Below, in pieces: positions 8,398 to 16,507 of a stretch of 63,133 nt of DNA. A program made the translations under genes and the position numbers. The stretch spans positions 1 through 63,133 of the forward strand of contig CAMQBR010000011.1 of the NCBI GenBank assembly GCA_946999045.1. The letters run 5' to 3'. Source of the DNA: an uncultured Prevotella sp. (GTDB lineage Bacteria > Bacteroidota > Bacteroidia > Bacteroidales > Bacteroidaceae). How positions within the stretch are numbered: position 1 is the first letter of the stretch; each line of letters opens with the position of its first letter. The notes under the pieces were generated by a model. That model was not told the origin of the DNA and did no database searches. It worked only from the letters and a program-made list of their open reading frames with translations.

Positions 8398-9315
8398 TTA
8401 TTTAACGTCAACTATCATTCCTTCGTTGGTTAAATAGCTTTCAGGAAATACTTGACGAGCTTCCTTCAATAACACCTCTTCGTTATTATACCGAGCACTA
8501 TAATGACCTAAAAGCAACTTACCGACATGGGCATCACATGCCACCGTGGCTGCTTGTGTAGCCGTACTATGGTAAAACTGTTTAGCTCTATCCTCACTAT
8601 CCATACTATAAGTTGACTCATGGTACAATACGTTAACCCCCTTTACCAACTGATGCAGGGTCTTGATGTAGCGTGTATCGCTACAATAAGCATAGCTGCG
8701 AGGCGGTTCGGCAGGATAAGTAAGTTTTCCGTTTGGAATAAACTCACCATCCTCAGTAGTCCAATCTGCTCCATTTTTGATATTATTAATTTGCGAAACT
8801 GGTATACCATAATAGTCAATCATATCTCGTTTAATATGTGGCAAGGTAGGTTTCTCTCTAAATAAGAAGCCATTGCAAGGTATCCGATGCTGCAATGGGA
8901 TAGATTCGATGATTAAGCTCCTGTCTTCATAGATAACTTGATGCATGGTTGTATCAACGGCATGAAACACCACTTGATACTCCAATCCAAAGCAAAACAT
9001 ATCTATTTGAGCTTTTAGCATAGGCTCAAATTCTTTCGGAGCATAAATATGAAGAGGTGCAGTGCGCCCAACCATGCCAAAAGTAGAAATCATTCCTATC
9101 AGTCCAAAGCAGTGGTCGCCATGCAAATGACTTATCAGTACGGCTTGTATCTTTGTAAATGCTACTCTTGAGCGGCGCAACTGTACTTGCGTACCCTCAC
9201 CGCAGTCTACCATAAAATACTTGCCTCGTATCTCTATAACCTGTGATGAGGGATTATGTTTTAATGTGGGTAGCGCACTGCCACAACCTAAAATATATAT
9301 TTCGAAGGGTTCCAC
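8398..9315 (-). CDS. rnz: Ribonuclease Z (tRNA 3'-processing endonuclease)
   Basis: 305 residues, typical of the short bacterial RNase Z. Metallo-beta-lactamase fold: HLHGDH (63-68) is the zinc-binding motif, with further ligands in YCSDTRY and LLLGHYSARY. Cuts the 3' trailer from tRNA precursors; essential where the CCA is not encoded. The two tRNAs in this window are apparently encoded without CCA, which fits such a need. It starts 8 nt after the lipocalin-like gene and is the last gene of a mazG-lipoprotein-rnz run. Confidence 0.95.
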   Translation of the reverse strand: MEPFEIYILGCGSALPTLKHNPSSQVIEIRGKYFMVDCGEGTQVQLRRSRVAFTKIQAVLISHLHGDHCFGLIGMISTFGMVGRTAPLHIYAPKEFEPMLKAQIDMFCFGLEYQVVFHAVDTTMHQVIYEDRSLIIESIPLQHRIPCNGFLFREKPTLPHIKRDMIDYYGIPVSQINNIKNGADWTTEDGEFIPNGKLTYPAEPPRSYAYCSDTRYIKTLHQLVKGVNVLYHESTYSMDSEDRAKQFYHSTATQAATVACDAHVGKLLLGHYSARYNNEEVLLKEARQVFPESYLTNEGMIVDVK

Positions 9316-9323
9316 AATGTTAT

Positions 9324-9887
9324 TTATTCTGTTTGTCTCTTATAGGCAAAGATACCATTCTTGTTCTCTAAGTACAAACTGTCTGGTCCTAAAGTATTTA
9401 CCACAAACGTATCTTTATTAAGCAATAATTTACCATTAATAATTTTCCATGAAGTCCACGGAGAAGTTTCTGCTTTTACAAACGATTTTACCACACCACC
9501 TTCCTGTATCTCAAAGTTCTTGTCTATGCTTACCCATTTACCCAAAAGTGTAGTAAGATTGATAACCTTTTGTGCTACCAGTTCATCATTGAGCTTTGTT
9601 CCAATAACAGCCACGCGATCGCCTACCATTTCTCCACCTTGTACATTCGATATAATATCTCCATCGGTATTAATCATATAGGTAAGCGTGTCGCCCTTAT
9701 CCGTAATTACCTGCATACTATTCATAGAGGTAGCATCGCCCAAAATGCCATATACCGTTGAGTCGGCAGTTTCTTCTTTATCAGCTGATTGCTGCACTAT
9801 TACCTGCCTCCGAGTTTTATTCTTACACCCCACTACCAGCAATACGATTGGCAGTACAAATGCCATTGTAAATTGAAAGTTTTTCAT
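9324..9887 (-). CDS. Lipocalin-like lipoprotein
   Basis: 187 residues from the ATG at 9887, chosen because it opens a lipoprotein signal (MKNFQFTMAFVLPIV, lipobox VVGC); the reading frame extends further but would overlap mazG. The mature part is rich in short beta strands with TLLGKWVSI and WKIINGKLLLNKDTF, the look of the lipocalin-like domains common in Prevotella and Bacteroides lipoproteins. Function unknown. It sits 4 nt after mazG and 8 nt before rnz, so it is cotranscribed with both, although no functional link is evident. Confidence 0.75.
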   Translation of the reverse strand: MKNFQFTMAFVLPIVLLVVGCKNKTRRQVIVQQSADKEETADSTVYGILGDATSMNSMQVITDKGDTLTYMINTDGDIISNVQGGEMVGDRVAVIGTKLNDELVAQKVINLTTLLGKWVSIDKNFEIQEGGVVKSFVKAETSPWTSWKIINGKLLLNKDTFVVNTLGPDSLYLENKNGIFAYKRQTE

Positions 9888-9891
9888 AGAT

Positions 9892-10770
9892 TTATCCTTT
9901 CTGTTGAATATCTTTTTTGTCTTGTTTTTCCAGTTGTTTAGCTTCATTCCAAAGTGCATCCATCTCACTTAATGTCATATTCTTCAGCTCTTTTCCAAGT
10001 TTCTTTGAAGCACTTTCTACGTAGTTAAACCGACGGATAAACTTTTGATTGGTCATCTCCAGCGCATTCTCTGGATTAAGATGATACAAACGGGCTGCAT
10101 TAATAACCGAGAAGAGAAAATCGCCCAACTCTTCTGCAGAACGTTGCTCATCATTCTTGGCTAACTCTTCTTCCAGCTCCCCCAACTCCTCACGCACTTT
10201 CTGCCATACATTTTCTCGTTTTTTCCAGTCAAACCCCACGTTTCGTGCTTTATCCTGAATACGATAAGCCTTGATAAGCGAGGGCAGAGATTGCGGAACA
10301 CCTGCCAAGACTGTTTTGTTTCCATCTTTTTCTTTCTGCTTTATCTGCTCCCACGTTTGCTCTACCTGTTGCTCTGTCTGAGGCTTATTAGCTACCAACT
10401 CGGCATTCTTTTCGTTGGTATGTGCGTGGGCTTTAGGATCGCCCTCCCATCCTGTCCAGTCGATAAAAGTGTGTCTGAACATCAGTTTGTCTGCCTCTTT
10501 GTTACAAACATCAGCCATATCAAAGTCGTTTGTCTCCGACCCGATGATAGAATAAAACAGCACATGCTCCATCACATCGCCTAATTCTTTGCAAATATTT
10601 TTCCTGTCATCCTTCAATAAGGCATCACATAGTTCGTAAACCTCTTCTATCGTATTGGGTCTCAAGCTCTCATTGGTTTGCTTTCTGTCCCATGGACATT
10701 CTTTTCGCAAACGTTCCTGCACATCTAATAACCTACCGAAAGCCTGTAGTTTTTCTTCTCTTGTACTCAT
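9892..10770 (-). CDS. mazG: Nucleoside triphosphate pyrophosphohydrolase
   Basis: 292 residues from ATG 10770 (MSTREEKLQAFGRLL); the frame is open 11 codons further but the shorter start follows the promoter better. Hydrolyses (d)NTPs to monophosphates and PPi, a housecleaning role. Two MazG repeats are visible: CPWDRKQTNESL with EEVYELCDAL and ELGDVMEHV in the first half, and EELGELEEEL with EELGDFLFSVIN in the second, giving the EExxE...ELGD magnesium-binding signature in each. Divergent from valS. A -7 box lies at 10791-10798. Confidence 0.93.
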   Translation of the reverse strand: MSTREEKLQAFGRLLDVQERLRKECPWDRKQTNESLRPNTIEEVYELCDALLKDDRKNICKELGDVMEHVLFYSIIGSETNDFDMADVCNKEADKLMFRHTFIDWTGWEGDPKAHAHTNEKNAELVANKPQTEQQVEQTWEQIKQKEKDGNKTVLAGVPQSLPSLIKAYRIQDKARNVGFDWKKRENVWQKVREELGELEEELAKNDEQRSAEELGDFLFSVINAARLYHLNPENALEMTNQKFIRRFNYVESASKKLGKELKNMTLSEMDALWNEAKQLEKQDKKDIQQKG

Positions 10771-10790
10771 ATAAGTATAGTTAATTACTG

Positions 10791-10828
10791 CAAAAGTAAT
10801 CATTTTCCATTGATTTTTCGTAATTTTG
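10791..10828. promoter_or_regulatory. Divergent mazG/valS promoter region
   Basis: Minus-strand TACTTTTG (10798 to 10791) reads toward mazG and plus-strand TAATTTTG (10821-10828) toward valS. Both match TAnnTTTG and they lie 22 nt apart, so the two promoters overlap. Confidence 0.55.
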
Positions 10829-10870
10829 CGGTGTTTTATAATAAATATTATTAAATAAGAAATATATCAA

Positions 10871-13510
10871 ATGGAATTAGCAAGTAAGTACAATCCACAG
10901 GATGTAGAATCTAAGTGGTACGAATATTGGATGAAACATAAGTTATTTAGCTCAAAACCTAATGGTTGCGAGCCGTATACCATCGTTATCCCTCCACCCA
11001 ATGTTACGGGAGTACTGCATATGGGGCACATGCTAAACAATACCATTCAAGATATATTGGTGCGCCGTGCTCGCATGGAAGGTAAAAATGCCTGTTGGGT
11101 TCCAGGTACCGACCACGCTTCTATTGCCACTGAAGCGAAAGTAGTTGCCCGGCTAAAAGAACAAGGCATTAAGAAAACAGACCTTACAAGAGACGAGTTC
11201 TTAAAACACGCATGGGACTGGACACACGAGCATGGTGGCATTATCTTAAAGCAGCTGCGACGACTGGGTGCATCGTGCGATTGGGACAGAACTGCATTCA
11301 CCATGGACGAGAAACGTACCAAGAGTGTTATCAAGGTATTCTGCGACTTGTATAAGAAAGGATACATCTACCGTGGTGTACGTATGGTGAACTGGGATCC
11401 GCAGGCACAAACGGCTTTGAGTGATGAAGAGGTTATCTATAAAGAGGAACATTCCAAACTATATTATCTTCGCTACAATGTTGTAGAAGAACCAGATAAA
11501 TATGCTATCGTAGCTACTACGCGTCCAGAAACAATCATGGGCGATACAGCTATGTGTATCAACCCTAATGATCCAAAAAACACATGGCTCAAAGGTAAAC
11601 ACGTTATCGTACCTTTGGTTAACAGAGAAATACCTGTTATTGAAGATGAGTATGTTGATATTGAGTTTGGTACGGGTTGCTTAAAGGTTACACCTGCACA
11701 CGACATCAATGACCACGCCCTTGGCTTGAAATACGGACTGACTACCATTGATATATTTAATGATAACGGTACTATCTCTGAAGCTGCAGGTATGTATGTA
11801 GGCATGGATCGCATGGAGGTGCGCAAACAAATATCTAAAGACCTTGTGGCTGCTGGCTTAATGGAGAAGATAGAAGACTATGACAATAAAGTAGGCTTCT
11901 CTGAACGTACCAATGTACCTATCGAACCTAAACTCTCTACACAATGGTTCTTGAAGATGCAACACTTTGCCAACATTGCCTTGGCACCTGTGATGAACGA
12001 TGACATACAGTTCTATCCTACCAAATATAAAAATACTTATCGACACTGGCTGGAAAACATAAAAGACTGGTGTATCAGCCGACAACTTTGGTGGGGGCAT
12101 CGCATTCCTGCTTATTACTTTATCTCTAATGGCAAGCAACAGGTTGTTGTAGCCGAGACTGCAGAAGAGGCTCTCAAGTTGGCACAAAAGCAAAATGCTG
12201 AGCTTACCATGGAGCAATTACAACAAGACAGCGACTGCCTTGATACGTGGTTTTCTTCATGGTTATGGCCTATATCTTTGTTTGATGGCATCAACAATCC
12301 TAACAATGAAGAAATAAACTACTACTACCCTACTGCCGACTTGATAACAGGTCCGGATATTATCTTCTTTTGGGTAGCACGTATGATTATGGCTGGTTAC
12401 GAATATAAAGGCAAAATGCCATTCAAGCATGTTTACTTTACTGGCATTGTTCGTGACAAGTTAGGCCGCAAGATGAGCAAGAGCCTTGGCAACTCTCCCG
12501 ATCCTATCATGCTGATAGATAAATACGGAGCCGATGGTGTACGCATGGGTATGATGCTAAGCGCACCTGCTGGCAATGATATTTTGTTTGATGAAAGCTT
12601 ATGCGAACAGGGACGCAACTTCAATAACAAGATATGGAATGCCTTCAGATTAATTTATGGATGGGATGTTGCTGAGACATCACAAACACATATTAATAGT
12701 TTGGCTACAGAGTGGTTTCAGGCTAAACTGCGTACTGCTAATGCCGAGGTAAACAATCTCTTTGCCAAATATCGTATTTCTGAAGCTTTAATGGTGGTAT
12801 ATCGTTTGTTCTGGGATGAATTCTCAAGCTGGTATCTTGAAATGATTAAACCTGCATATGGCTCTCCTATCGACAAAACAACGTACAATCAAACACTGAA
12901 GTTCTTTGAGGCGTTACTCAAGATGCTACATCCTTTCATGCCTTTCATCACAGAAGAGTTATGGCAACACTTATCCACACGTGCAGAGGGAGCATCTATC
13001 ATGTACGAGAAGTTGAATATCTCTGTTCCTACCGAGACAGATAAACAGTTAGCAGATAATATAGAAAAGGTGAAAATTATTATTGGTGGTGTACGTACCA
13101 TTCGTAACCAAAAGAATATTTCACCTAAAGAAGCATTATCGCTGTTAGCAATAAGTGCTAATCATTACGAGGCTTACAACGATATCTTAACAAAAATGGC
13201 AAACCTTTCCAATATAGAAGTAGCTACCGACAAACCATCTGATGCTGCTTTGTTTATGGTAGATACCGATGAGTTTGCTGTTCCTATTGGCAATTTGATT
13301 GATGTGGAAGCAGAAATCAAGAAGCAAGAAGATCAGCTCAAACATCTCGAAGGCTTTTTGGCTGGTGTTAAGAAAAAGCTGGCTAACGAGAAGTTTGTTG
13401 CTCATGCTCCAGAAGCTGTTGTGGCATTAGAGCGTAAGAAACAAAGCGACTCTGAAGAAAAGATTGCATCGTTGAAGCAATCTATAGAGGAACTAAAGAA
13501 GAGGAAGTAA
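10871..13510 (+). CDS. valS: Valyl-tRNA synthetase
   Basis: 879 residues, standard length. Class I synthetase charging tRNA-Val in the cytoplasm. The HIGH-type motif is in PPNVTGVLHMGHMLN (~42-56) and the KMSKS motif at ~533. The CP1 editing domain lies between them (TTRPETIMGDTA, ~215-226). The C-terminal ~70 residues form the charged coiled coil typical of ValRS. Monocistronic; a palindromic element follows the gene. Confidence 0.97.
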   Translation: MELASKYNPQDVESKWYEYWMKHKLFSSKPNGCEPYTIVIPPPNVTGVLHMGHMLNNTIQDILVRRARMEGKNACWVPGTDHASIATEAKVVARLKEQGIKKTDLTRDEFLKHAWDWTHEHGGIILKQLRRLGASCDWDRTAFTMDEKRTKSVIKVFCDLYKKGYIYRGVRMVNWDPQAQTALSDEEVIYKEEHSKLYYLRYNVVEEPDKYAIVATTRPETIMGDTAMCINPNDPKNTWLKGKHVIVPLVNREIPVIEDEYVDIEFGTGCLKVTPAHDINDHALGLKYGLTTIDIFNDNGTISEAAGMYVGMDRMEVRKQISKDLVAAGLMEKIEDYDNKVGFSERTNVPIEPKLSTQWFLKMQHFANIALAPVMNDDIQFYPTKYKNTYRHWLENIKDWCISRQLWWGHRIPAYYFISNGKQQVVVAETAEEALKLAQKQNAELTMEQLQQDSDCLDTWFSSWLWPISLFDGINNPNNEEINYYYPTADLITGPDIIFFWVARMIMAGYEYKGKMPFKHVYFTGIVRDKLGRKMSKSLGNSPDPIMLIDKYGADGVRMGMMLSAPAGNDILFDESLCEQGRNFNNKIWNAFRLIYGWDVAETSQTHINSLATEWFQAKLRTANAEVNNLFAKYRISEALMVVYRLFWDEFSSWYLEMIKPAYGSPIDKTTYNQTLKFFEALLKMLHPFMPFITEELWQHLSTRAEGASIMYEKLNISVPTETDKQLADNIEKVKIIIGGVRTIRNQKNISPKEALSLLAISANHYEAYNDILTKMANLSNIEVATDKPSDAALFMVDTDEFAVPIGNLIDVEAEIKKQEDQLKHLEGFLAGVKKKLANEKFVAHAPEAVVALERKKQSDSEEKIASLKQSIEELKKRK

Positions 13511-13664
13511 AACTTCCCCCCCCCTCAAAAAATCTCCACAGCCCTCCAAAAGGAAGGAGTAATAAGCAAGCTCTTATAAGAGTGACATCATATAGGATAA
13601 GGGCTTACCCCTATCTCAAAGGTTTGCTCACACAGCTCAGATTCCTGTAAGGGCGACATCATTA
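13511..13664. repeat. Intergenic stretch with C-rich and REP-like units
   Basis: After valS there is a run of C's, a CTCCAAAAGGAAGGAG hairpin and two degenerate copies of a unit ending GGGCGACATCAT (13641-13662 clearest: CCTGTAAGGGCGACATC). Similar units recur at 22037-22250. No gene is seen between 13511 and the clostripain-like gene. Confidence 0.4.
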
Positions 13665-13862
13665 AGGGAGGTTCTATAAATTAGCTTCGTCAAATTGTGA
13701 AACTCTTTTTGTAATTAATTTGTTTGCAAGTGAAGGAGTATAGCGAGCCATACAACTGTACAAACAAAGAATTTATATCAAAAGAAAGAGAGCAAAAGCT
13801 AACAAGACGTAAACCAACCAGCATAAAAAAACTTTACGGTAGTTAATTTATAGAACCACCCT
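13665..13862. repeat. Palindromic miniature element, copy 1
   Basis: 198 bp, AGGGAGGTTCTATAAATTA... to ...TAATTTATAGAACCACCCT, flanked by TA on both sides (13663-4, 13863-4). Carries the central GTATAGCGAGCCATAC. No coding capacity. Confidence 0.8.
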
Positions 13863-13967
13863 TAATAATGTAGTTTACGAGTTAACAACTTTACGAGTTG
13901 ACGAGTCATAAGTTTGTCAACACAAAATCTAATCATAAAAATCAATGCTCAACGTTCAAAATAATTA

Positions 13968-15335
13968 ATGGAATCAAACAGATACATACGTAGGAACAAG
14001 CACCTATTCTATATTATATCGGCCTTTCATAGCTTACTAACAGTTTTCTTATCACTTCTCTCTTTCGGAAAGAATAGACGAAGGTTGGCTCTTCACCCTT
14101 CCCTTTGGAGGGGACGAGGAAAGCTCTCTTTTACTCTTTTTCTCCTTTGCATCACTTTCTTTACCTCATGCAAAGACAATGAAGCCGACAATATTGACGA
14201 ATATAACAAACAAACCATCTTGGTATATCTGCCATGGTCGGGCGATAATCAGAATACAGGATTATACAATATATTCTTGCAAAACATTGACAGCATCAAG
14301 TCGGGCATCATCAAACAAAAAGGATTAAAAGACTCTCGGCTCGTCATCTTTATTAGCCATTCAGCACAGCAATCCGAACTATACGAAATAAAATACGAGC
14401 ACAACCAGTTTAAAAAAGTACCTATCAAGGAGTATTCTGGCAATTTTTATACACATCCCGAAGGTATCGCACAAATTATCAACGACACCAAGAACGCTGC
14501 ACAGGCTCTCAACTATGCCATGATCATTGGCTGCCATGGTACAGGCTGGACCTACAAAGATAGTTGGAACCAATATCCTTATTACGCCAAACTATATTTT
14601 TACACACGTGCAAAACGCACTACCCCATTACCCCACACTCGCTTTTTTGGAAGTGTAAACGACTATAACAATTATGCCACCAATATAGACGATCTTGCAA
14701 AAGGCATAAAACTATCGCATACCAAATTGCAGTATTTATTGTTTGACGACTGCTACATGGCTAACATCGAAACAGCATATACCTTACGCAAGGCTACAAA
14801 TTTCCTAATAGCCTCTACCAGTGAAATCATGTCTATTGGTATGCCTTACGCTCAGTTATGGAGCAGTTTGGCAACACCCACCCCACAATACGAAAATATC
14901 ACTAAGCTTTTTTACGATTTTTATAGCCATTACGATTATCCGTATGGTTCGCTTGCAGCCATCGACTGCCGAGAGGTTGAAGCTTTGGCACACATCATGC
15001 ACACCATCAACCAGCAATATTCCTTTCCCGAGAATATGCGCGATAGCTTGCAGATACTTGATGGCTTCTCACCAACTATCTTTTACGACTTGGGTAACTA
15101 CGTAGATATATTGTGTCCTAACAAAGCTTTGAAAGAACAATTTAACCAACAGCTCAATAAGGTTGTAAGAAGCAAGCAATCTACCAAAATTATCTATACG
15201 GGTATCGCCCTGAATGGTACCAGTTTTATAAACGTAAAATCATTTAGCGGTCTCACCACCTCCGCACCCTCTCTCCACATAGCTCCTCGCCGCGGATTAC
15301 AAAGAACAGAATGGTGGAAAGCCACACACAAGTGA
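13968..15335 (+). CDS. Clostripain-like (peptidase family C11) lipoprotein
   Basis: 455 residues from ATG. Secreted cysteine protease family: the catalytic His lies in IIGCHGTGW (~185-193) and the Cys in LLFDDCYMANIE (~261-272). A lipoprotein signal is visible (LSFTLFLLCITFFTSCKDN) but starts ~50 residues in. Between the ATG and that signal the frame runs through a C-rich repeat read as LHPSLWRGRGK. The real start may therefore be the TTG at 14085, or a repeat may have inserted into the leader. Family members are Arg-specific proteases of gut and oral Bacteroidota. It stands alone, ahead of the A2M-like gene. Confidence 0.8.
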   Translation: MESNRYIRRNKHLFYIISAFHSLLTVFLSLLSFGKNRRRLALHPSLWRGRGKLSFTLFLLCITFFTSCKDNEADNIDEYNKQTILVYLPWSGDNQNTGLYNIFLQNIDSIKSGIIKQKGLKDSRLVIFISHSAQQSELYEIKYEHNQFKKVPIKEYSGNFYTHPEGIAQIINDTKNAAQALNYAMIIGCHGTGWTYKDSWNQYPYYAKLYFYTRAKRTTPLPHTRFFGSVNDYNNYATNIDDLAKGIKLSHTKLQYLLFDDCYMANIETAYTLRKATNFLIASTSEIMSIGMPYAQLWSSLATPTPQYENITKLFYDFYSHYDYPYGSLAAIDCREVEALAHIMHTINQQYSFPENMRDSLQILDGFSPTIFYDLGNYVDILCPNKALKEQFNQQLNKVVRSKQSTKIIYTGIALNGTSFINVKSFSGLTTSAPSLHIAPRRGLQRTEWWKATHK

Positions 15336-15375
15336 TCTCATTCATAATTATTCACTTTCCCATCAACTCATCTTT

Positions 15376-15470
15376 ATTCACAATATAGAGAGACGGCATT
15401 CTTGTAGTCTTCATCAGATAACGATATTTTTGGATAGGCATCAGAAATAACGTCTCTCCATATTGTGAAT
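15376..15470. repeat. Long near-perfect inverted repeat
   Basis: ATTCACAATATAGAGAGACG (15376-15395) is matched by CGTCTCTCCATATTGTGAAT (15451-15470), 19 of 20 pairs, around a 55-nt interior. Starting ~40 nt after the clostripain-like gene, it could be a terminator, a miniature element or a structured transcript. The rest of 15336-16507 is AT-rich; a more GC-rich patch lies at 15870-16020 and the palindromic element at 16091-16362; no gene is seen. Confidence 0.6.
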
Positions 15471-16090
15471 TGGTTTTCCTCCTATTGTCAATAAAAATGA
15501 CAAAATTTTAACACTTTTCAAATTCCTATTCTGGAGAAAATACGCTATACTTTTTCTCTATTTTCTTCATTTAGATTTATTATCTACATCACTTTGTTTG
15601 GCAATCTCAATAACTTTATAGCACAATCTCCTACTAATAACTGCACTAAATCAATACTTTTTCCATCTTTTTTTGCACATTTTTCTCATTAAAAGACATC
15701 ATTTTTTCATGATACTTTTTTATATTTAGACATAAGGTATTGAGCATCAAAAACCTATAAAATTATCTATAATTTTAATATTTTTGTCTTCACATTTTTA
15801 TTTTCCAAATATTAAAAATATAGAGACGTAAATATAAAGATAATTCAGAATCACATTATATTATAAAACGCCCTATTTCATTTTGAATGTACGCACGGTA
15901 TGTGCACATTCGCTCACATTAATACCATCAATGCAGCAAACTATGAACTATCAATAATATAGATACCAACACACCGTGCATCCCTACTGCTTGGGTAAGG
16001 CGAGCATTGCACAAAATTTTTATTCTTTTTATCATTCTTACAAAAGATATTTGAAGAAAAATACCTACATTTGCATAATAGGCTACTTTA

Positions 16091-16362
16091 AGGCCGGTTC
16101 TATACATTACAACCGTATATAGTAAATATTTTTATGATATGCGTATTGGTATTTGGGGACTTCTTTTTATAGGAAACAGGCTGCGCTTCAACAAATCAAA
16201 CAAATTTGATTGTATCCAGCTTGCTCTGTTTTTCAGATCAAAATGTAAGTGCGTTCAATAGTATAGCTCGAGTATAGCTCACTACGCTCTCCTTCACACT
16301 CTTGCATATTGGCTTCAAAAATAAGCACAAAATCTAACAAAGCTAATTTATAGAAACAGTCT
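16091..16362. repeat. Palindromic miniature element, copy 2 (long type)
   Basis: 272 bp with degenerate ends (AGGCCGGTTCTATACATTA... to ...CTAATTTATAGAAACAGTCT), flanked by TA (16089-90, 16363-4). Contains an extra internal module (GGAAACAGGCTGCGCTTCA..., ...TCCAGCTTGCTCTG) also present in reverse order in the copy at 41482-41743, plus GTATAGCTCGAGTATAGC near the centre. Confidence 0.65.
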
Positions 16363-16446
16363 TAACAACATCATCCATAAGCCAATAAACGAAGACAGCA
16401 AAGAAAAAAAATATTAATTGAGCTGCGAGTACAAAATATATAAACT

Positions 16447-16492
16447 ACCCCCATTACCCCCCCTCCCACAGTGGAGGAAATGGTGGGGCTTC
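16447..16492. repeat. C-rich hairpin ahead of the A2M-like gene
   Basis: CCCCATTA followed by a run of C's pairs imperfectly with GTGGAGGAAATGGTGGGG. It resembles the C-rich unit inside the leader of the clostripain-like gene. It can be read in frame with the next gene but lies before that gene's signal peptide. Confidence 0.45.
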
Positions 16493-16507
16493 ATATTACA
16501 CTACCTT

